Source of the DNA: Aquiflexum lacus
GTDB lineage: Bacteria > Bacteroidota > Bacteroidia > Cytophagales > Cyclobacteriaceae
DNA: 64,000 nucleotides
Assembly (NCBI RefSeq): GCF_015476655.1
Contig: NZ_JABFHF010000034.1
Span: forward strand, 1 to 64,000
Direction of reading: 5' to 3'
Shown here: piece after piece, positions 47,323-56,276 of the stretch
Numbering within the stretch: the first letter of the stretch is position 1
How the letters are laid out: every line of letters starts with the position of its first letter
The notes under the pieces: model-generated
What the model saw: the letters and a program-made list of their open reading frames with translations, nothing else
Told to the model about the DNA's origin: nothing
The model's database searches: none
Made by a program: the position numbers and the translations under genes

Positions 47323-47916
47323 CTATTCCTCTTCGTCGGTATTATATCCCATATTCTGGGCATAGGAACGTAGCTTCTCTTTCAATAAGTTCCTTGCCCT
47401 ATGCAATCTTGACCTTACTGTACCAATTGGGATATCAAGAATCTTGGCCATTTCTTCATAGGTGAAACCTTCAAGGTCACACAAAATGATTACTGTCCTA
47501 AAATCAACAGCCAAACTGTTCAGCGCATTGGATATTTCGTCCCCGAGCATATCCTTTACTGCATCGACCCTCAGGTCTGTGGTGATACCGAAGTCAACAT
47601 CATCAGAGTTGTAATAAGTTTCAACCTCTTGATAATCAATTTTGGCAGGCTGTTTACTCTTCTTCCTGTAATCGTTGATAAAGGAGTTTTTAAGAATCCT
47701 GAACAACCAAGCCTTCGCATTGGTCCCCTGCTCAAAAGAATTGATAAAGCGGTATGCTTTGAGATAGGTATCCTGCACAAGATCCTTGGCATCGTCCTCA
47801 TCAAAAGTCAATCTAAAACCAAAATTGTACATGGAATCTATGTGGGGCATAAACTCCTGATCGAAAATGGTGTTCTTTTCCTTATCGGAATATTTTTTTC
47901 GCTGTACTTCAGACAT
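47323..47916 (-). CDS. ECF-type RNA polymerase sigma factor with partner anti-sigma
   Basis: 197 residues from ATG 47916; the open frame extends three codons to a TTG that is unlikely as start. Region 2: FMPHIDSMYNFGFRLTFDEDDAKDLVQDTYLKAYRFINSF, NAKAWLFRILKNSFINDYRKK. Region 4: FRTVIILCDLEGFTYEEMAKILDIPIGTVRSRLHRARNLL. Typical ECF (sigma-E/RpoE-like). Coupled with an anti-sigma, gmk and nadD, which links a stress-type sigma to nucleotide metabolism genes, at least by transcription. Confidence 0.93.
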   Translation of the reverse strand: MSEVQRKKYSDKEKNTIFDQEFMPHIDSMYNFGFRLTFDEDDAKDLVQDTYLKAYRFINSFEQGTNAKAWLFRILKNSFINDYRKKSKQPAKIDYQEVETYYNSDDVDFGITTDLRVDAVKDMLGDEISNALNSLAVDFRTVIILCDLEGFTYEEMAKILDIPIGTVRSRLHRARNLLKEKLRSYAQNMGYNTDEEE

Positions 47917-48046
47917 AAGTCTCAAAAGTAATCAATGGGTGAATTTATCGCTAATTTTTTTGAATAAAGTCAAGGCTTTTGGCTTATTTTGGCAATTCAG
48001 CTAGCCGGAAGCTTTAACTTGCTCCATAATCCCCTGATTTTAAAAA

Positions 48047-48889
48047 ATGATTATTTTCAAATTGATATCATCCTTACCGCAATGGGTGCTCTACATTTTT
48101 TCGGACCTCTTGTTTTTCATTGGGTATTATGTGTTAGGCTACAGGAAAAAGGTAATTTTGGAAAACCTGCAACATGCATTTCCTGAAAAAACGGAAATTG
48201 AACGTAGGAAAATCGCCCGCCAATTTTTCAGAAACCTGACCGACTCATTTGCTGAAATCATCAAAATGTACAGTATCTCAAAAGAAGATTTGGACAAAAG
48301 AGTCAAAATTGAAAATAAAGAAATTGTATTGGATGCCATAAAAAATAATCAGGTCATCATCGGACTTACTGGACATTTTTTCAATTGGGAGATGCATCTT
48401 CTTCAAATGATGGCCAATGTGTCAAACAAATGTGATGTGGTATATCTAAAGGTTAACAATCCCTTTTTCGAAAAACTGATGCTCACCATTAGGACAAGAT
48501 TTGGAGGTGGGTTGATTGAGAGGTCTAGTTTTCAAAGGGATTATCTGAGAAAAAGAGATCAGCCGAGACTGATTGTATTAGCAGCCGACCAAAGACCTTC
48601 CCATGGTGAAATCCGGTATTGGGCCCCTTTTATGAACAGAGAGACAGCTTTTTTTGAAGGAGCAGAAAAATTGGCCAAGCGGTTTAATCACCCTGTTATG
48701 TATTCCCATGTTCACAAACCAAAAAGAGGTCATTATACCTTTACTTATGAAATGGTAAGTGCTCCCCCCTATACAAATGAAAGAGAACACAGTATTACTG
48801 ATGCTTATATTTCACTTACAGAGAAGAACATCAGGGAGCATCCTTCACTTTATCTTTGGAGCCACAAGAGGTGGAAGGACAGTCGATGA
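48047..48889 (+). CDS. Lysophospholipid/lipid A acyltransferase (LpxL family)
   Basis: 280 residues. N-terminal membrane segment, then the acyltransferase motif HxxxxE in LTGHFFNWEMHLLQM, DVVYLKVNNPFFEKLMLTIRTRFGGGLIER, LAADQRPSHGEIRYWAPFMNRETAFFEGAEKLAKRFNHPV and LYLWSHKRWKDSR at the end. Adds a secondary acyl chain to lipid A in the inner membrane. Its stop codon overlaps the first base of a palindromic repeat. Confidence 0.93.
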   Translation: MIIFKLISSLPQWVLYIFSDLLFFIGYYVLGYRKKVILENLQHAFPEKTEIERRKIARQFFRNLTDSFAEIIKMYSISKEDLDKRVKIENKEIVLDAIKNNQVIIGLTGHFFNWEMHLLQMMANVSNKCDVVYLKVNNPFFEKLMLTIRTRFGGGLIERSSFQRDYLRKRDQPRLIVLAADQRPSHGEIRYWAPFMNRETAFFEGAEKLAKRFNHPVMYSHVHKPKRGHYTFTYEMVSAPPYTNEREHSITDAYISLTEKNIREHPSLYLWSHKRWKDSR

Positions 48890-48975
48890 TAGAACGCTGA
48901 TGATGCTGAAAGTGCAGATTGTCACTGTTTTTTTATCTGTGACTATCTGCCAAATCCGTGTCATCAGCGTTCTAT
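48889..48975. repeat. Palindromic dispersed repeat, copy 1
   Basis: ATAGAACGCTGATGA (48889-48903) is perfectly inverted by TCATCAGCGTTCTAT (48961-48975). An inner GCAGA..GTCAC / GTGAC..TCTGC stem lies between. A diverged copy is at 61623-61710. Confidence 0.8.
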
Positions 48976-49027
48976 TAAAGCCAAAAAATCCATTAACTTT
49001 GAAGATTATTGAATGGATAGATTAACA

Positions 49028-51280
49028 ATGGATTACCTCAAAGGACTTAACCCCCCACAAAGAGAAGCTGTAGAACATACTGATGGACCCCTGATGATCA
49101 TCGCAGGTGCAGGTTCGGGCAAAACGAGAGTTTTGACTTTCAGAATCGCCCATCTCATCCATGCCAAAGGTGTGGATCCCTTCAATATACTTTCCCTTAC
49201 TTTTACCAACAAGGCTGCAGCCGAAATGAAAAACCGGATCGAGAAATTGATCGGTTTGGAAGCCAGAAATACCTGGATGGGAACTTTCCACTCCACTTTT
49301 GCCAAAATCCTTCGGGTAGAATCGGAAAAGATCGGGTATCCGTCCAATTTCTCCATTTACGATTCTGATGACAGCAAATCCCTGATCCGGAGTATTGTCA
49401 AGGAAATGAAGATTGACGACAAAGTCTATAAACCCAACACGGTCCTTTCCAGAATTTCCGGAGCAAAAAACAGGTTGATCTCTTGGGAAACTTACCTAAA
49501 TGACCCATTCATCAAAGCCGACGATGAAGCCGCCATGAAACCAAGGATGGGGGAAATTTATAAGATCTACCAGAAAAGGCTTTTCAAATCAGGAGCTATG
49601 GACTTTGATGACCTGCTCTTCAATACCAATGTACTTTTCAGGGACCATTTAGATGTATTGAACAAATACCAACAACGATTCAAATACGTCATGGTGGATG
49701 AGTTTCAGGACACCAATGTCTCCCAATACCTGATCACCAAAAAACTGGCCGCCGTCCACCAAAATATCTGTGTGGTGGGAGACGATGCCCAAAGTATCTA
49801 CGCTTTCCGCGGAGCCGACATACAGAACATCCTCAACTTCGAAAAAGATTATCCCGACCTATTTGTGGTCAAATTGGAGCAGAATTACCGTTCTACCAAA
49901 AATATTGTACAGGCTGCCAACAGCATCATTGCCAAAAACAAAGCCCAACTCAAAAAAGACATCTGGACCCAAAACCATGAGGGAGATCAGATTGAACTGA
50001 TCAAGGCAAGTTCGGACAATGAGGAAGGCAGGATGGTGGCCACCACTATTTTTGAAGAAAAAAACAACAAAAAGCTCAACAACAGTGATTTTGCGGTTTT
50101 GTACCGCACCAACTCCCAATCCAGGGCGATGGAGGAAGCTTTGAGGAAAATGAACATCACTTACAAAATCGTAGGCGGACTGTCATTTTACCAAAGAAAG
50201 GAAATCAAAGACCTGATGGCTTATATGCGTTTTACGGTCAACAGAGACGATGAGGAAGCATTTAAAAGGATCATCAATTATCCAAAACGGGGTATCGGAG
50301 ATACTTCAGTAGAAAAAATATTAGTGGCGGCCTATGATCATGATATTCCGATTTGGGAAGTCTTGACCAATGCCAACAATTTCTTAAGTGGTAGGGCTGC
50401 TAATTCGGTGGATGATTTTACCACCATGATCAAAAGCTTCTCCATAGAAATGGAGAGAAAAGATGCTTTTGATGCAGCAAGTTCCATTGCCAAACAATCA
50501 GGACTCCTCCGTGAACTCTATGAAGACAAGACTATTGAAGGATTAAACCGTTATGAAAACGTGCAGGAACTCCTCAACGCCATCAAAGAGTATGTGGACA
50601 ATCCTGAAAATGAGGATAAAAGCTTGGGTGCTTTCTTGCAGGAAATTGCCCTATTGACAGATAATGACAGGGATAAAGACACTTCTGATGCAGTTATCTT
50701 GATGACCATACATTCTTCTAAGGGTTTGGAATTCAAACAAGTATTTGTTGTGGGCATGGAAGAAGACCTTTTTCCTTCACAGATGATGATGCAAAGTAGG
50801 GAAGACCTTGAAGAGGAACGGAGGCTATTTTATGTTGCCTCTACCCGTGCCATGGAAAAATTATACCTAACTTATGCCACTACCCGTTATAGATTTGGTA
50901 GATTGCTGAATTGCGAACCAAGTCGGTTTTTGGAGGAAGTAGATCCGATGTGCATCCGGGTCAATAAAAAATTATCCTCTTCTATGGCAGGAGCATTCCG
51001 GAATGAAGGAAGCGAGGGAAGGTCGGGTTTTGTGGGACTCAAAAAACCCAACGTCAGACCGATGACTACGGCAAAAGTACATACCCCAAGTCCGGACTTC
51101 AAGCCTTCCAATACCAACAACTTGGCAGCAGGCATGAAGGTAGAGCACCCAAAATTTGGGTTCGGATCTGTACAAAAAATTGAGATAGAAGGAATTAACA
51201 GAAAAGCAACAATACAATTCGATAATTTTGGAGAGAAAACTTTATTACTTAGCTTTGCAAAGCTTCGAATAATCGAATAA
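49028..51280 (+). CDS. pcrA: UvrD/PcrA-type ATP-dependent DNA helicase
   Basis: 750 residues from ATG 49028 (MDYLKGLNPPQREAV); ATG 49013 is an alternative five codons earlier. Superfamily 1A motifs: Walker A IIAGAGSGKTRVLTFRI, TFTNKAAAEMKNRI, GTFHSTFAKILR, DEFQDTN, VVGDDAQSIYAFRGAD, LEQNYRST, VLYRTNSQSRAMEE, MTIHSSKGLEFKQVFVVGMEE and EEERRLFYVASTRA. The C-terminus has a KxEHPKFGFGSV Tudor-like segment that binds RNA polymerase in PcrA proteins. TAACTTTG at 48994-49001 is a candidate -7 box. Confidence 0.97.
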   Translation: MDYLKGLNPPQREAVEHTDGPLMIIAGAGSGKTRVLTFRIAHLIHAKGVDPFNILSLTFTNKAAAEMKNRIEKLIGLEARNTWMGTFHSTFAKILRVESEKIGYPSNFSIYDSDDSKSLIRSIVKEMKIDDKVYKPNTVLSRISGAKNRLISWETYLNDPFIKADDEAAMKPRMGEIYKIYQKRLFKSGAMDFDDLLFNTNVLFRDHLDVLNKYQQRFKYVMVDEFQDTNVSQYLITKKLAAVHQNICVVGDDAQSIYAFRGADIQNILNFEKDYPDLFVVKLEQNYRSTKNIVQAANSIIAKNKAQLKKDIWTQNHEGDQIELIKASSDNEEGRMVATTIFEEKNNKKLNNSDFAVLYRTNSQSRAMEEALRKMNITYKIVGGLSFYQRKEIKDLMAYMRFTVNRDDEEAFKRIINYPKRGIGDTSVEKILVAAYDHDIPIWEVLTNANNFLSGRAANSVDDFTTMIKSFSIEMERKDAFDAASSIAKQSGLLRELYEDKTIEGLNRYENVQELLNAIKEYVDNPENEDKSLGAFLQEIALLTDNDRDKDTSDAVILMTIHSSKGLEFKQVFVVGMEEDLFPSQMMMQSREDLEEERRLFYVASTRAMEKLYLTYATTRYRFGRLLNCEPSRFLEEVDPMCIRVNKKLSSSMAGAFRNEGSEGRSGFVGLKKPNVRPMTTAKVHTPSPDFKPSNTNNLAAGMKVEHPKFGFGSVQKIEIEGINRKATIQFDNFGEKTLLLSFAKLRIIE

Positions 51281-51322
51281 TTAATCCCCATTAAAAAGTT
51301 TTTTATAATTAACAATTAAGAA

Positions 51323-52003
51323 ATGGGAGGACAAATGAATACAGGAGAGACCAATAAGCACTCAGTAATTTTGAAAGAATACGGAAAAAACATCCAAAGG
51401 CTAGCTATTCACATAGCCGGAATGGAAGACAGGGAAAAACGCACGCAAAGTGCTTACCTTTTGGTAGAGATGGTCAAACAGCTCAACCCAGCGATGAAAA
51501 CAGAAAATGATCAGAAAATATGGGATGACCTGCACATCATGTCCAACTTTGCTTTGGACGTGGACGGACCTTATCCAAAACCTGAGGAAGAACTGCTACA
51601 CAAAAAACCAAAAATAGTAGGCTATCCTAAAGGAGAAATCAAATTCAAGCACTATGGAAGGAATATTGAGAAACTCATCGAAAAAGCTGTAGAGATAGAA
51701 GATGATGAAGAGCAGGAAGGCGCCATCATTTATATTGGTCAGTTGATGAGGAGTTTTCATTCCACCTGGAACAGAGAAAATTTTGATGACGGGATTATCC
51801 TTGATGACATCAAAACACTTTCCAAAGGTAAACTGCATATAGACCTTGATAAGGTGAGGGAAATGGGACTTTTTGAAACCAATACCAGAAGAGATTTTAA
51901 ATTGCCATCCGAACCTGAGTCCTCTTCTTCAAATAACAACAGAAGAAAATTCAGCGGAAACGACAGAAGAAGAAACGGCGGCCACTCCAAAAAACGTAGA
52001 TAA
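51323..52003 (+). CDS. DUF4290 family protein
   Basis: 226 residues. HSVILKEYGKNIQRLAIHIAGMEDREKRTQSAYLLVEMVKQLNPAMK is the DUF4290 helical domain, with a second helical half containing IEIEDDEEQEGAIIYIGQLMRSFHSTWNREN. The end is a low-complexity Ser/Asn/Arg/Lys tail (SSSNNNRRKFSGNDRRRNG), possibly RNA-binding. It lies one base before murA in most Cytophagales, as here. Function unknown. Confidence 0.9.
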   Translation: MGGQMNTGETNKHSVILKEYGKNIQRLAIHIAGMEDREKRTQSAYLLVEMVKQLNPAMKTENDQKIWDDLHIMSNFALDVDGPYPKPEEELLHKKPKIVGYPKGEIKFKHYGRNIEKLIEKAVEIEDDEEQEGAIIYIGQLMRSFHSTWNRENFDDGIILDDIKTLSKGKLHIDLDKVREMGLFETNTRRDFKLPSEPESSSSNNNRRKFSGNDRRRNGGHSKKRR

Positions 52004-53311
52004 ATGTCTTCATTCAGAGTAAAAGGAGGCCTAAAGCTCAAAGGGGAAATCACACCTCAAGGAGCTAAAAACGAGGCCTTACAAATTCTATGCGCGGTAC
52101 TTTTAACCTCTGGTAAAGTTACCATACACAAAATTCCAAATATCCGAGATGTCAATAAGCTGATAGAGCTTTTGGCTGACATGGGCGTGAAAGTGAATAA
52201 AATCGGTCCTGAGTCCTACACTTTTCAAGCCGATCAAGTCAATCTAAAATATTTGGATACAGATGATTTTTTGACCAAAGCTTCTTCCTTGAGAGGGTCT
52301 GTGATGATCCTAGGGCCATTATTGGCAAGATTCGGGACGGGACGTTTATCCAAACCTGGAGGGGATAAAATCGGACGAAGAAGAATGGATACCCATTTTA
52401 CAGGATTTCAAAAATTGGGAGCAGAATTCCATTACGACAAGAAAAAAGAGATTTACCATATAGATGGCAAAAACCTGAAAGGAGCCTATATGCTCTTAGA
52501 TGAGGCTTCTGTAACAGGCACCGCCAACATTGTTATGGCAGCAGTCATGGCAGAAGGAAAGACCACAATATACAATGCTGCCTGTGAACCTTACTTGCAG
52601 CAGCTTTGTGACATGCTTAACCGTATGGGAGCGAAAATCACCGGTATTGGTTCCAACCTTCTGAACATTGAAGGTGTGAAATCCCTGAAAGGTACTGAAC
52701 ATACACTCCTTCCTGATATGATAGAAATCGGGTCGTTTATTGGTCTTGCCGCCATGACTCAATCCGAAATCACCATCAAGGATGCCCAAATTCATAGACT
52801 TGGAATTATCCCGGATACATTCAGAAGAATGGGCATCAAATTAGAATTCAGGGGAGATGATATCTTTATCCCTGTCCAAAAGCATTATGAAATAGAAACT
52901 TTTATAGACGGTTCGATCCTGACCGTTGCCGATGCCATTTGGCCAGGATTTACGCCTGACCTCTTGAGTATTGTATTGGTGACTGCTACTCAGGCCAAGG
53001 GTACCGTGTTGGTACATCAGAAGATGTTTGAAAGCCGTCTGTTCTTTGTAGATAAGTTGATAGATATGGGTGCACAGATTATTCTATGCGATCCCCATCG
53101 TGCAACAGTGATTGGATTGGACAGAAAATATTCCCTTAGGGGAATCCGCATGACTTCTCCCGATATCAGGGCGGGGGTTTCTTTGTTGATCGCCGCGCTT
53201 TCGGCAGAGGGAACTTCGGTCATTGACAATATTGAGCAGATCGACCGGGGATATCAATACATAGATCAGAGATTGAATGCTTTGGGGGCGGATATCGTAA
53301 GGGTGGATTAA
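52004..53311 (+). CDS. murA: UDP-N-acetylglucosamine 1-carboxyvinyltransferase with Asp in place of the active-site Cys
   Basis: 435 residues. EPSP-synthase fold: GGLKLKGEITPQGAKNEALQILCAVLL, RIPNIRDVNKL and the loop ARFGTGRLSKPGGDKIGRRRMDTHF. In E. coli the loop carries Cys115 (GGCxIG); here residue 121 is Asp. Also DEASVTGTANIVMAA, LPDMIEIGSFIG, DIRAGVSLLIAALSAEGTS. First committed step of peptidoglycan synthesis. The Cys-to-Asp change is known to give fosfomycin insensitivity in Mycobacterium and Chlamydia. Follows DUF4290 directly. Confidence 0.97.
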   Translation: MSSFRVKGGLKLKGEITPQGAKNEALQILCAVLLTSGKVTIHKIPNIRDVNKLIELLADMGVKVNKIGPESYTFQADQVNLKYLDTDDFLTKASSLRGSVMILGPLLARFGTGRLSKPGGDKIGRRRMDTHFTGFQKLGAEFHYDKKKEIYHIDGKNLKGAYMLLDEASVTGTANIVMAAVMAEGKTTIYNAACEPYLQQLCDMLNRMGAKITGIGSNLLNIEGVKSLKGTEHTLLPDMIEIGSFIGLAAMTQSEITIKDAQIHRLGIIPDTFRRMGIKLEFRGDDIFIPVQKHYEIETFIDGSILTVADAIWPGFTPDLLSIVLVTATQAKGTVLVHQKMFESRLFFVDKLIDMGAQIILCDPHRATVIGLDRKYSLRGIRMTSPDIRAGVSLLIAALSAEGTSVIDNIEQIDRGYQYIDQRLNALGADIVRVD

Positions 53312-53357
53312 AAAATTGGAAAATTGGCAAGGTTGAAAATTGTAGTGGATTTTAAAG

Positions 53358-53555
53358 ATGTTACTAAGGTTAGAGAATCTTCTATCCATCACTAACTTAA
53401 AAGAAAATCCCAGGCCTTTTGGTTATAAAAAATTAAAAGGAAGAGAGGGCTTCAGAATACGAACAGGTGACTACAGAATAATTTATGAAATTTTTGATTC
53501 TGACCTTATTATAGACGTGATAGCCCTAGGTCACAGAAAGGATATTTACGAATAA
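53358..53555 (+). CDS. RelE-type toxin, N-terminally truncated, orphan
   Basis: 65 residues: NLKENPRPFGYKKLKGREGFRIRTGDYRIIYEIFDSDLIIDVIALGHRKDIYE is the C-terminal two-thirds of RelE. Full-length RelE has ~20-25 more residues before this, and an in-frame stop lies 12 bases upstream. No antitoxin gene is next to it. Likely a decaying toxin remnant. Confidence 0.6.
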   Translation: MLLRLENLLSITNLKENPRPFGYKKLKGREGFRIRTGDYRIIYEIFDSDLIIDVIALGHRKDIYE

Positions 53556-53671
53556 TCAACGGGTTATCAGCATAAAAAACCCTCTATTTTTTATTTTCAA
53601 GCCTACCGTCCACATATTCAATACTTATTTTAATCCAAAATATCTACAACCCTCAATAGGGTAAATGGCAG

Positions 53672-53679
53672 TATCTTTG
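53672..53679 (+). promoter_or_regulatory. Candidate -7 promoter box for bestrophin
   Basis: TATCTTTG fits TAnnTTTG and lies 31 bases before the ATG. A TTG at ideal -33 spacing is not seen. Confidence 0.4.
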
Positions 53680-53710
53680 TTGGAGTAGTTAAATTTTATT
53701 TCCTTAGATA

Positions 53711-54676
53711 ATGATTGTCAAAAGAAACCTCACTTTTAAATTAATATTTTACTATACGTGGAAGTCATTGTTATATTACCTCATTGTTTCCACTACAGTT
53801 TTTATCCTTCATGATTTTTTCGAAATAGTTATATTCCAAATTCCAAGCTATACCATCGCTGCTTTGGGAACAGCCCTTGCCATTTTCCTTGGTTTCAAAA
53901 ATGACCATGCGTATGGCAGGTGGTGGGAAGCCCGGAAAATATGGGGCCTTATGGTCAACTATAGCAGGGCTTGGGCCAGGCAAGTGACTACATTGATCTT
54001 TTCCAATAAAGAAGAAGAAACTGAAACAATACTTGCATTTCAAAGGAAGTTGGTATATAGGCACATTGCTTTTGTTAATGCCCTAAGGGTTTTTTTGAGG
54101 AGACCGCATTTTTATAACCAAACAAGCCAAAAAGAGCTTTTTAAGGAAGATAACAATTATTCTGATACGGTCCCTTTTCTATGTGAAGAGGAATACAACG
54201 AATTTAGAAAACAGGATAACCCACCCAATTACCTACTTCAAAGACAAGGAGAAGACCTTCAGTTTGCATTTAGAAATGGTTGGATAAGCGATTTCCGCTT
54301 TGTCAAAATGGAAGAAACTTTGGTGGACTTCAATGACATTCAGGGTAAAAGTGAAAGGATCAAAAACACACCTCTGCCCCGTCAATATACTTTCTTTTCA
54401 AGGGTATTTGTCCTTATCCATTGTACACTTTTGCCGATGGTATTTATCAGTGAATTGGGATGGAAGACCATTCCTATTGCGCTTGCAGTTTCATTCGTAT
54501 TTCTTTCTTTGGACCTTATAGGAGAAAGGACTGAAGACCCATTTGAAAACAGGCTTGAAGACACACCCATGTCTTCACTCAGTGTGACCATTGAAACCAA
54601 TTTAAGGGAGCAATTGAAGGAACATCAGGACAATTTCCCACCAAAATATGGGGTGGAAAATGGAATTGTTTTATAA
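53711..54676 (+). CDS. Bestrophin family ion channel
   Basis: 321 residues, UPF0187/bestrophin. Membrane helix 1-2 region (FYYTWKSLLYYLIVSTTVFILHDFFEIVIFQIPSYTIAALGTALAIFLGFKNDHAYGRWWEARKIWG) with the conserved RWWEAR. C-terminal LPRQYTFFSRVFVLIHCTLLPMVF, then DLIGERTEDPFENRLEDTPMSSLSVTIETNLREQL. A pentameric anion or cation channel of the inner membrane by family. Confidence 0.93.
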   Translation: MIVKRNLTFKLIFYYTWKSLLYYLIVSTTVFILHDFFEIVIFQIPSYTIAALGTALAIFLGFKNDHAYGRWWEARKIWGLMVNYSRAWARQVTTLIFSNKEEETETILAFQRKLVYRHIAFVNALRVFLRRPHFYNQTSQKELFKEDNNYSDTVPFLCEEEYNEFRKQDNPPNYLLQRQGEDLQFAFRNGWISDFRFVKMEETLVDFNDIQGKSERIKNTPLPRQYTFFSRVFVLIHCTLLPMVFISELGWKTIPIALAVSFVFLSLDLIGERTEDPFENRLEDTPMSSLSVTIETNLREQLKEHQDNFPPKYGVENGIVL

Positions 54677-54713
54677 TAAAAATTGGCTGTTCTTGCTTTA
54701 AACTAAATCAGTA

Positions 54714-54770
54714 TTAAAGATTTTTTGGAGTGAAAAATTTATGCAATGGTTTGTAGAATCCACCGCAATT
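54714..54770 (-). pseudogene. Duplicated C-terminal fragment of the adjacent lipoprotein gene
   Basis: On the minus strand NCGGFYKPLHKFFTPKNL and a stop; the adjacent gene ends NCGGFYKPLDKFFTQK. Fourteen of 16 residues agree. There is no open frame upstream, so this is the remnant of a tandem copy. Confidence 0.75.
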
Positions 54771-54813
54771 GTCTTAATGGGGAAAATTTTCAGTGTTGAA
54801 AAAATAGTAAGGA

Positions 54814-55944
54814 TTATTTTTGAGTAAAAAACTTATCAAGAGGTTTGTAGAATCCTCCGCAGTTTTTCCCACCCCCCCCACAGCTAGTGGTAACGAAAAC
54901 TATAGAATTGTCAATTAGATTGATGGAGGTTATAAAAGTACCTATAAGACCTACATTATCAAGCGGGAACAATTTGATAGCTTGGTCATTCAAGGACAAA
55001 CGGAAAATCGATTCCCCTTCGATTAGGACAATGGTGTCATTTATACCTGAAATGTTATCATAAATTCTCCCAAGAAGCCTGCGATCATCTTTGGATACCT
55101 GATGGGAGTTGTAGGTACCAATCAATTCATTGTTTTTCCCCGACAGGTCTGACTTGTAAACCATCAGGGGAAATGTTTCCATTGCCTCACTTGCAAAAGT
55201 GATGATTTCATCGCCTACCTGTACGGATTTGGTATAATAGTCAAAACGGACTTCCATATTTCCGCTTTGATCGAAATCAAAAGTTTTATTTCCGATCGTG
55301 ACCCTCATGAAGTTCTCAAATACCTTAAAATTCCAAATACTTACCCAATCATCGAAAAATTCCTCCTTGATCAGTTTCTGTTCCAAAATTTCCACTTTGC
55401 CGTTATTGATGGCCGTCTTGAGCCAAAGGAAATTTGGGGTGTATTTTGATACTCCAAAAATTTTAGGTGCTTGGTAAGGTACCAGTACATGGCCATTTTG
55501 ATCAATACCTATCTGGTCACCATACCCAGAAACGATTTGGTTGAATTGACTAAATAATGGATCAAGATCCTTCATCTTAATGACAAGAGCATCTTCTTCG
55601 AAGGGTCTTCCAAGGGGCATGAGAATAAGTTCCTCGGAGTTGATGGTCGCCATGAGTTGGTCTGAGATTGGAAGTCTATAGAGGAAATCGTTGGGTAAAA
55701 AACGGTGAAGATCAAAATATTTGTTTATTCCCCAAAGTGTCGCGTCAGGATATAATCCAGTCTTCGACGCCACATATAGCTTTCCGTTGATTTCTTTGGC
55801 ATGTGTAAGTCCTTCTTGAAAACTTAGCGACTGTTTCCAAAATACAGGTACTTCTTCTGGTGGAGTCTCAAATGGGACACAGGAAAAAAAAGATATAATG
55901 CCAATGAAGATCAAAAGAATCGTAAAACGGGTTGAACTTTTCAT
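54814..55944 (-). CDS. Lipoprotein of unknown function with cysteine/glycine-rich tail
   Basis: 376 residues from ATG 55944 (MKSSTRFTILLIFIGIISFFSC, lipobox ISFFSC); the frame extends to 56043 but that part is unrelated. The body has about six beta-propeller-like segments (IDQNGHVLVPYQA, GNKTFDFDQSGNMEVRFDYY, IGTYNSHQVSKDDRRLLGRIYDN). It ends TTSCGGGGKNCGGFYKPLDKFFTQK, where the four glycines lie at a run of eight G. No known family. Confidence 0.7.
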   Translation of the reverse strand: MKSSTRFTILLIFIGIISFFSCVPFETPPEEVPVFWKQSLSFQEGLTHAKEINGKLYVASKTGLYPDATLWGINKYFDLHRFLPNDFLYRLPISDQLMATINSEELILMPLGRPFEEDALVIKMKDLDPLFSQFNQIVSGYGDQIGIDQNGHVLVPYQAPKIFGVSKYTPNFLWLKTAINNGKVEILEQKLIKEEFFDDWVSIWNFKVFENFMRVTIGNKTFDFDQSGNMEVRFDYYTKSVQVGDEIITFASEAMETFPLMVYKSDLSGKNNELIGTYNSHQVSKDDRRLLGRIYDNISGINDTIVLIEGESIFRLSLNDQAIKLFPLDNVGLIGTFITSINLIDNSIVFVTTSCGGGGKNCGGFYKPLDKFFTQK

Positions 55945-56276
55945 TATACGGATCCTGGTTTTGGGTTTAATCTTCAAACGCTCAAAACTAAGGATTATTA
56001 CTAAGGATATAAATAACCAACACCGGGTATTTTCAATCCTCAAAAATTCAGAGTAGGTATTTTTTGTTCCACAGGTTTAATTTTTCTCTCTTCAAATGCC
56101 CTGAATTATAATAAAAGGAAAGCAAATGATAGGGAATAAGAACCGCATGCTGCGCAAAAATCTGTCTCCTTAGGTAAGATTTTCAAATATCTTTTCCCTT
56201 TCCTCCAAAACATTTCCTAAATTCAATTTCTTATAAAATGAGCTGCATTTTAAGATCAATCAACCCTATTTAACCC
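55945..56276. other. Intergenic region between divergent genes
   Basis: 332 bases without an ORF or repeat that I can support; presumably the promoters of the lipoprotein gene and of the sugar-acid dehydratase. Confidence 0.5.
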
